This document shows, piece after piece, positions 1 to 64,000 of a DNA stretch of 64,000 nt (position 1 is the stretch's first letter; every line of letters starts with the position of its first letter). The notes under the pieces are model-generated. The model had not been told where the DNA came from. It did not search any database and was given only the letters and a program-made list of their open reading frames with translations. A program made the position numbers and the translations under genes. This DNA is from Siphonodentalium dalli (Eukaryota; Mollusca; Scaphopoda; Gadilida; Siphonodentaliidae): the NCBI GenBank assembly GCA_032622095.1, contig CP136067.1:932001-996000 (forward strand), in the 5' to 3' direction.

Positions 1-480
1 GGTTGCCCGAATCTCCGAGAACGGCACCCCGCCTGCCACGGACTGCTAGTGCAGGACCATGGGGCTCGAACTGGTTCATCCCGAGGTAAAGACTGGTACA
101 GTTGTGCAAGTTTGTGTAAGTCAGTTGACACATATCCTGTGATGAAGTTTTGTACAAGAGATCGACCCATGTCGTTTCCATACGCAAAGCGAGTTCCTTA
201 GGAACGACAGAATCCCGTGATTCTTGCCCATCGTCGTCAAAGCCATCAGACGCCATGAGAAGTATAGGAAGCATGTCAGTATCGACCACAGCAACAGAAC
301 ACCCTGCATCAGGTTGAGATAAGGTACTATAGGGAAGCCCACTCGGGGAATGGCTCGAACGAGGTATAAATGCTCTCGCAGTTGAAGTTAAGGTGCTTTG
401 GCCCACCCCAATGCCATAAGGTCAGTAAAAAGATAAAATTAGAAGGATCCATTTGACCAGAGAAAACCCCGCGTTTATTT
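1..480 (-). pseudogene. DIRS-type ORF1 (gag-like) relic
   Basis: Read on the minus strand from about 470 to 1, one frame stays open and resembles part of ORF1 of the complete DIRS element at 11.3-13.3 kb. The motif PRSSH, a following Tyr/His-Ser-Thr, and an acidic FDDD cluster near 232-252 occur in the same order and spacing as in ORF1 around 12.45-12.6 kb. The rest is too diverged to align by eye. It is read as a truncated copy of a different DIRS family running off the left edge; no terminal repeat is visible. It lies downstream of exon 10 of the host gene. Confidence 0.55.
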
Positions 481-1762
481 CTTGAGCAACCCGCACGGTG
501 TGTGGCCATCAAAGTCGAATCTCGTCGACTATAAGCAAGACAAGACATTCTGTTAGTTATTAGCAAGCGTAATACACAAAACATTTTGTTAGTTAATGCA
601 AAATAATGTTAATAAGGTAAATTCTGTTCATTATGTGGCCACGTGGTCTTACCTGCTAGAAATTAAAATGCAGGTAAGATACTGTCACTTCTCGTCGAAG
701 AGGACGATGAGAACCGATTTCTCCTGTGCAAGAACAGTTTTCGCGGTGCCCTTGCTTACGGTGAGGAGAATGTTTTATACGCGTACGGAAAGTCCTCCGA
801 AGGTAGAGCAGGCCTGGACATATCCCGAGGGAGAATGATTCCAGGGGGACAAGACCCACTCCCGTAATGGAGTGGGCCATGGACCGTGGGGAAGAGTCAG
901 AAGTCTCAGTCCTTCCCAGATGACAGGAGCAATTGTACTCGCACCCGTATGCACTTGTAATTCTCTAATTCACGAGCATTAAACGTTGCCCTCTCCCTCT
1001 TGACAAAATGTGCATGGTTACAGTAACCGTTGATTCAATATTAAACTATTGGAGGTATATTTAAAAACCGGTCTCATCGCAGTTAAAGTATGGGAATGTG
1101 AAAGTGCAACGAAACATGCATGTATCGAGGTCTATCCCACAAAGACATTTAATTTGAGAGAAACACAACGAACGATTATATTACGGATGCAATTACATCC
1201 GTCTTCTGGATTGTGAGAGAAAATGAGAGCTTGAGCTGCATTTTCATCTGGGAAGAACTGAAGGCTGGTTGGCTGGCTGTCAGCGGCACATGACGAGTCT
1301 TTCCCACCCTAAGGCTCAGGTGCTGAGGCGTGCGCCCATGAAGATTGGTTTTCCAAATCAACGATAGTAGTACCCCGCCAGTCACTGGTACTGGGCAGTG
1401 GTCATACACGATATAGAGGCTTCTTGCGGAACGGCGCTGTATATGTGTGATGATACAAAAGCTGTCATTTGTGTTAGTCATTTAGGTATTCTATTCACCA
1501 GATAATCATATGGATATTTAGTAATAGAAGGAGAAGAGATATGTTTTGGACTCTTCTGAAATTGGCACTGGCAGGTCTGCGGAATGCAATATGCGCAAGC
1601 CATACCATAATAGTATGTGTCGGCTGTCTGATTGTCCTCAGGTACCCATAAGTTACACAAACAGTTATAATCAGTATCGCGAGAACCGCACACAACCTTG
1701 GCGCAACCTAGATTTCGCAACCGTCATGTGAACCGAACCGTCGTGTGCCTCCAATACGCAGG
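481..1762. other. Unassigned, with one diverged satellite monomer
   Basis: No coding exon or clear mobile element was recognised. Between about 1425 and 1640 there is a diverged copy of the roughly 170-bp monomers seen at 2800-3110; shared words include gctgtcattt and atagaagg. The remainder shows nothing I can name. Confidence 0.4.
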
Positions 1763-1770
1763 CCTGCAGT

Positions 1771-2751
1771 CAGTGTTCGCGCTGTCGGTAGCCAAATTAG
1801 CCAATGGCTAATCTTTTTCGAATTTGGCTAATAAAAATTTCATTTGGCTAAACTTTTGGCTAAACTTTTTTTGACCCCAAATGGAGACTGAAAGCATGGA
1901 GTCAGAAAGCTAATTAATAAAAGCGCTCAATTGATCGACATTCAAGACGAAGTTAGGTGACAAAAGTATTTCATTATTTTCGTACTTATGAAATATCGTT
2001 CCGTAGCAGCAAAAGGTAAGCTCTAAAATTTAGTGATGTGAACGATCAAGTCCGAAAACAACGAAAGTGGGAATATATCGCCGACTGTACAAAGGGAAAC
2101 CCGATCGCGGACAGTACAAAGGGAAAGCCGATCGACAACTCTATCAACCAAGCGATCACAAAGTGATATGCAATCATATTTAGTGTTTTAAATTAAATCT
2201 GGAGAAAGATTACGTCACTCTGCACGAAACAGCAAAAGGTTATTATTTTACATTTAATCCCCTAATCCCCCATTGTCTGTCTGGTCACTCACGGGGCTTC
2301 TGCACAATGCATGTTTATGATGACATTGTATTTATGACCGTCGTGGTTTATGAGCACCAAGTGTAAGACAATAGCTTAATCAGCCAAATGTGAATCACGA
2401 CAGATATTTTGTGGCTATTTGTCGTCAATATCGATACAGTCAAAATAATATGCATGCTTTTATGACAGATTGTAATCTGATAATTGCGTAACAATATTAA
2501 GTTATTAGTTTCCAGATGTCACTTAGATATTTTCGCAAGGATAAATATTTAATGATTTAAAAAAAGATATGGATATAAAACAAAACAAAAATTAAGGACA
2601 ATCCCGACCAGAAAACGATGATTTAATTTGGCCAAATTTTTTTTTAATTTGGCCAAAAAACATTTGGCTAAAGTTTTTTTCATTTGGCTAATAAAATTTT
2701 CATTTGGCTAAACTTTTGGCTAAAGTTTTTTTCGGTCCAGCGCGAACACTG
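1771..2751. mobile_element. Non-autonomous hAT element, 981 bp
   Basis: Terminal inverted repeats CAGTGTTCGCGCTG are perfect, and the element is flanked by an exact 8-bp target duplication CCTGCAGT at 1763-1770 and 2752-2759. An 8-bp duplication with CAG-starting ends is typical of the hAT superfamily. Both ends carry clusters of a tttggctaa word in the same orientation (1795-1870 and 2640-2730). No transposase frame is visible. It interrupts a diverged satellite whose monomers lie on both sides. Confidence 0.9.
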
Positions 2752-2799
2752 CCTGCAGTGGTCGTGCGCAATATGAATATAAACGCTGTTCATGTAACT

Positions 2800-3110
2800 G
2801 CACTTTATATGTGTGACAATACAAATGCTGTCATTTCTGTTATTTGCCCGATAATCAATTGGATATGAGACAATAGAAGGAAAAGAGCCATGTGTTGGTC
2901 TCTGATGGAAATTATAGTGGCAGCAGCCCTGCACAATACAAAAGCATTGCCTGTAACTGTGCTTAATACGTGAGTGAAGGCTATTTGACATTTGATCTTT
3001 TCTATATGTGGAAATAGAAGGTAGAGAGCCAAGTGATGGACTCTGTTGGAAAGGCTATTGGCAGTGCATCGGGGCACATGACAATATAAATGCATAGTAG
3101 TTCACCTTGA
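2800..3110. repeat. Diverged tandem monomers of about 170 bp
   Basis: Two diverged monomers share an atagaagg core, a following block on TGTTGGtCTCTGATGGAAAT-like sequence, and a GTGGCAG block. A third copy lies at about 1425-1640, so hAT element 1771-2751 landed between copies of an old array. Confidence 0.5.
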
Positions 3111-5207
3111 CTATTCACGGATTGAAAGCGCAGAAGTATGTCGGTATCAGTGAAAATTGACGCACGCCATATTGATATATTCATTTGTATGTCATTGAGC
3201 CTTTGAGGCACTGACACCCTTGTACTAGTATGGAACAATTATGGCTCGCCATACATGTTTTTAAGCTCACCATTTTGTATCATGTTAATTCATAATTTGA
3301 ATGTATCGAAAACACTAATGTCTGAGGATAACAGTTCAGATGTTGTCTATATAATTGTTACAGTGAACACATGGAAATGTGAAACATCAAAGTATAAACA
3401 TTGATTGACTGAAAATTTATTGAGACACTGGCTAGCCAATGAATCATTTCAACACTGCGACCATGCTAGGTCACACGGGTATGGTGACTTGCCACAAGTA
3501 GGCCAGCCAAAGGCTCTCATCCAAAATATCTCCAAAGAGTTCTGACCACAGACGGAAGTATCCTTGGATATTTAAGCAAACTATAGCTGAAGGTTCAGGC
3601 TACTGCACTTGCATATCTGTGTAGTCATGGAAGAGGGAAGCCCATTCAGCAAAATACATTGAGTGATTGCAAATAAACGGACACAATTGTCGCCGAAATA
3701 GCGACAGAGTACCGGTATGAATTGATGGAGATCGCCATTCGACAATGGGAACTCAGGCTTCAAGATTCGACGAGAATCACCGAATCGATTCCCGTAATGA
3801 TTCTCACAAAACTTTACAATTTGCAGTGTTTTATGACTAACATGATTCAGCATTTGATTCTCGTAAAATTAAATGTATTTTGAGCCCTGGAACTTAAAAT
3901 GAAAATCCTTGGTGCCCAATCTTGTGTCAGATAATCCTAGTCCCCAATCAAACCAGTTGCACGATTCGTAGCAACCGGACACTGTCAGTAATACTGGACA
4001 GGCATGTAAAGAACGAGATTATTCAAGAGACACAGCATTATTTGAACACAGGCCATAGAATACTATATGTTGTAACAAACATAATCTCATTGTTTCTAAC
4101 GATTGTTCCGATGATACAATGAGGGAAAGAAAATGGAATCGCAAGAACAGGGTCAAAATTTCAAATAAATATCTTGAAGTCGATGTAACGTTCGCGACGT
4201 TCCAAGTATCCAAATACGAGCCCTCATGTTAATATTAATACATTAGGGCTAGCTAAGATTTGCAAATATTAATCGGTAAGCACAATTAATTATAACGACA
4301 TGTTGTATATGTACAATGATGTTCTGTGATAATCATTATCCAAATGTCGCTCAACTTCAACTTACAATTTATAGTTGAGGCAAAAGAAATTTCATTGGAT
4401 GACAAGTTCTATCTTGTTTATGAATACATGTAAATTATCGTCAAAGGAGACATTTCTGTCCTGGCCAACTTTCTGCGCACTAACAGAGCTGTTGCATATA
4501 CGATGAGGTAGTGTACATGAAATGAACGTATCGAGAAGTCGGCTTCATGAAATATAGTTAGCACGAAATTAGGAGACTTCGCATACCGTACCACGTGGAC
4601 TCCGAAATCGGACGATTCATGCCACCGTATATGTTGCACAATAATGCAATATAGGTTTTCTACAAGTAAACGATGTGCGTCTGTAGTCATTGTCAAAATG
4701 GCCATCAATGGCGAAGTTCTCACCGTGATTTTGTCAATTCCAATCCCAAAATTTTCGAGATAAAATGTGTCGATAAAAAACACGGAATTTTTATAAATTG
4801 CGTTGCGCATACTATGAAACGAAGAGTTTCTGCGCGTATTTAAAAATATTAAACGACCGGGTAAGCAACGGATAAATTGCAAGTTTGTTATCAACAATAA
4901 ATATTGAGTTGATAAACTCGCAATAGAGAAATACTTCCTTTAGTTAAAACCACGTCTGATAGGTCCAAGGAGAGAAATAAAACAGGCTAGATGAATTGTT
5001 AAGCGCGCGGGATTTGCACGGGACGCATTCATGCGTGAGCTAATCCGATCGCTGATTGACCGGAGTACGCAATAAACGGACAATAAATTTTAACCCTCCT
5101 GATAACACAAGGCAGAGGATAATAATCCATATAAGTTCAGTTGAAGGGCTTCTCCTTGGCGGAAAAACTAACTTATCTGTTGCACGCACCCAAACAAGTA
5201 CATAATA
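3111..5207. other. No recognised feature
   Basis: Both strands were read for the missing C-terminal GAA exons (for example an LWG or RPLF motif next to splice sites). None was found. Open frames such as 4418-4897 minus have no recognisable domain or coding character. Confidence 0.4.
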
Positions 5208-61330
<56,123 letters not shown>

Positions 61331-61404
61331 CTGAAACAACACAAATCAGGTCACGGTCATCCATTTTTCTATAGGAAAAATTTAATTCTTACGCTCTCCC
61401 AACC

Positions 61405-61715
61405 CTGTCTATACTAAAGCATCATTGATGAGTAGTTATCCCATAGGAAATGTTCAGATAATAAGTATAACCCTTTCTATACTAAAGCATCATTGTTGAG
61501 TAGTTATCACATAGGAAATGTTCAGATAATAAGTTCAACCCTTTCTATACTAAACACTCATTGATGAGTAGTTATCCCATAGGAAATGTTCAGATAATAA
61601 GTTCAACCCTTTCGATACTAAAGCATCAGTGATGAGTAGTTATCCCATAGGAAATGTTCAGATAATAAGTTCAACCCTTTCTATACTAAAGCATCAGTGA
61701 TGAGTAGTTATCCCA
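61405..61715. repeat. Tandem units of about 67 bp
   Basis: ctttctatactaaagcatca, tgatgagtagttatcccat and aggaaatgttcagataataa recur about 4.5 times. Confidence 0.9.
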
Positions 61716-61904
61716 TTTGATTTTGAAGAAAGAAAAAAATGGTTTCTGGGTTCTACCGATGTTTATGGAATCAAAGCCATATAGTATATTGGTGAAGGTG
61801 TGGCAGATAATTTTTAGTAAACTTTCTGTGGATGTGCTAAAATCAGAAAATGGATAAAAAATGAGCTAATGTAATAAACGCACTACGGTACAATGGTAGC
61901 ATAG

Positions 61905-62045
61905 TGGGCTAGCATCACTAACTTCACCCTCTGGAGACCTCATTCTGATTAGGCGTCATCTTCTTTGCAGAATAAGGTCCCAAGAGGGAGAATTTGGTGA
62001 TGCTAGCCCGCTGTGCAGGATAGCATCACTAAATTAACCCTATGG
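61905..62045. repeat. Family D palindrome
   Basis: Inverted arms on tcaccctctggagacctcat and the complementary agaataaggtcccaagag, with a gctagcatcac / gtgatgctagc word outside. Confidence 0.75.
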
Positions 62046-62217
62046 GTTAATTTATGATGCAAACGACAGGCTTGATTTACAACAATAATATACAGGTTGA
62101 TTTTTATTGTTCTACAGGGTCGGAATGGAGATTTCCTTTTGACAATTGCTCTGCATGTTATCGGTTCTGCAATAATGAGTTTTATAGCTCAACAATCACT
62201 GTTTGATAGCGATCTGA

Positions 62218-63750
62218 GGGCAGTTCAATGTTTAACCCACATGGAGCCTCACAGAGATGGAAGCATGCACTACAGAGTGTCGTCTGCTCCAGTCTATGTG
62301 GGGCTCTCTATGGGTTAAATGCAGTGATAGAGATATGGAGCAGTTCAATGTCTAAACCCCAGTAAGCCTCACACAGATGAAAGCATGCACTACAGAGCAT
62401 CATCTGCTACAGTCTATGTGGGGCTCTCTATGGGTTAAATGCAGTGATAGAGATATGGAGCAGTTCAATGTTTAACCCACATGGAGCCTCACAGAGATGA
62501 AAGCATGCACTACAGAGCATCATCTGCTACAGTCTATGTGGGGCTCTCTATGGGTTAAATGCAGTGATAGAGATATGGAGCAGTTCAATGTCTAAACCCC
62601 AGTAAGCCTCACACAGATGAAAGCATGCACTACAGAGCATCATCTGCTACAGTCTATGTGGGGCTCTCTATGGGTTAAATGCAGTGATAGAGATATGGAG
62701 CAGTTCAATGTTTAACCCACATGGAGCCTCACAGAGATGAAAGCATGCACTACAGAGCATCATCTGCTACAGTCTATGTGGGGCTCTCTATGGGTTAAAT
62801 GCAGTGATAGAGATATGGAGCAGTTCAATGTCTAAACCCCAGTAAGCCTCACACAGATGAAAGCATGCACTACAGAGCATCATCTGCTACAGTCTATGTG
62901 GGGCTCTCTATGGGTTAAATGCAGTGATAGAGATATGGAGCAGTTCAATGTTTAACCCACATGGAGCCTCACAGAGATGAAAGCATGCACTACAGAGCAT
63001 CATCTGCTACAGTCTATGTGGGGCTCTCTATGGGTTAAATGCAGTGATAGAGATATGGAGCAGTTCAATGTCTAAACCCCAGTAAGCCTCACACAGATGA
63101 AAGCATGCACTACAGAGCATCATCTGCTACAGTCTATGTGGGGCTCTCTATGGGTTAAATGCAGTGATAGAGATATGGAGCAGTTCAATGTTTAACCCAC
63201 ATGGAGCCTCACAGAGATGAAAGCATGCACTACAGAGCATCATCTGCTACAGTCTATGTGGGGCTCTCTATGGGTTGCAGTGATAGCGATCTGGAAGCAG
63301 TTCAATGTCTAAAACACATATATATAGGAGCATGCACTACAGAGTGTCATCTGCTCCAGTCTATCTGGGGCTCTCTATGGGTTACATGCAGTGATAGCGA
63401 TCTGGAAGCAGTTCAACGTTTAACCCACAGGGAGCCTCACATAGATGGAAGCATGCACTAAAGAGTGTCGTCTGCTCCACTCTATGTGGGGCTCTCTATG
63501 GGTTACATGCATTGATAGCGATCTGGAAGCAGTTCAACGTTTAACCCACAGGGAGCCTCACATAGATGGAAGCATGCACTACAGAGTGTCGTCTGCTTCA
63601 GTCTATGTGGGGCTCTCTATGGGTTACATGCAGTGATAGCGATCTGGAAGCAGTTCAACGTTTAACCCACAGGGAGCCTCACATAGATGGAAGCATGCAC
63701 TACAGAGTGTCGTCTGCTCCAGTCTATGTGGGACTCTCTATGGGTTGCAT
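62218..63750. repeat. 120-bp satellite with 240-bp higher-order structure
   Basis: About 13 monomers. From 62341 to about 63240, A and B types alternate (tttaacccacatggagcctc against tctaaaccccagtaagcctc), and 62461-62700, 62701-62940 and 62941-63180 look identical. Each monomer has arms on cccacagggagcctcacata and its near-complement, so it folds on itself. The 63290-63750 units are less regular. Confidence 0.95.
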
Positions 63751-64000
63751 TAGCTGTATAATGGTAATTGTGATACTTCCCTGAAATTGAGCAATAAATA
63801 TTTTCAACAACTTTCTTGAGGAATTGCAGAACAAGTCTTCTCAGTCCAAAACAATTTGGGATAACGGTTGAGTTGTTGCTGTTTTGTTGCTGTCCCATCC
63901 CATAAATATTCTATAACAGACTTTATGACCAGAAAAGAGGGCAGGAGTTATCTTGCTTGTATGTCTTCAGATTAAATTAAATGGACGCTTTGCGTATATG

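Noticed and set aside
4418-4897. 159-codon minus frame downstream of exon 10 as a further GAA exon
   Set aside because: No GH31 C-terminal motif, and no splice sites in the needed phase.
62097-63784. Open frames with repeated MEACTTECRLLQS as a small cysteine-rich protein family
   Set aside because: The 120-bp satellite is a multiple of three, so frames stay open by structure; no signal peptide or splice context.
63662-63898. Minus frame near the right edge as an upstream GAA exon
   Set aside because: Its residues do not match the expected N-terminal region and it runs into the satellite.

Overview
The window is animal nuclear DNA, most likely from a marine invertebrate. It is AT-rich and full of introns, and packed with DIRS/Ngaro tyrosine-recombinase retrotransposons, LINEs, hAT, piggyBac-like, Harbinger-like and TA-target non-autonomous DNA elements, foldbacks and satellites. 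No bacterial gene organisation, CRISPR array or confident rRNA or tRNA gene was seen. The species cannot be fixed from the sequence.

One host gene was recognised. Ten GT-AG exons on the minus strand, from 61330 down to 5309, join in frame (451 codons, no stop) into the central and catalytic part of a lysosomal acid alpha-glucosidase-like (GAA, glycoside hydrolase family 31) protein. Coding DNA is about 2% of the 56 kb it spans, and both ends of the gene lie outside the window or were not found. The nucleophile (WIDMNE) and acid/base (HWTGD) motifs are intact, but the usually invariant Asp of the VDP motif is Asn, at the exon 4/5 junction.

Almost everything else lies in the introns. From left to right: a DIRS ORF1 relic (1-480); a 1-kb hAT element (1.8-2.75 kb); exons 10 and 9; a structurally complete DIRS element with inverted terminal repeats and an internal complementary region (7.8-13.6 kb); a piggyBac-like MITE; an L1/Tx1-type LINE broken by one frameshift (14.6-18.7 kb, 12-bp target duplication); exon 8 with tandem arrays on both edges; an 8-kb TA-flanked element (21.3-29.4 kb) holding a 2.1-kb G/C-run palindrome and a 483-bp higher-order repeat; exons 7, 6, 5, 4 and 3 separated by MITEs and a hAT; and a nested block (40.8-51.0 kb) in which a decayed Ngaro element carries a hAT MITE in its gag/RT junction and a LINE with intact ORF2 in its 5' repeat. 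To the right follow a SINE, a LINE-derived minisatellite, a 3.4-kb hAT inside a TA element, exon 2 with an exon-derived 18-bp minisatellite, exon 1, and a 120/240-bp satellite.

The most unusual signal is that tandem repeats begin at the splice sites of the GAA-like gene. Exons 2, 3, 8 (both edges) and 10 (both edges) have copies of their own edge sequence repeated into the neighbouring intron, some with usable-looking donor or acceptor sites; exon 7 has an array abutting its donor. This looks like repeated local tandem duplication at exon edges, a proposed route to new introns or altered splicing.
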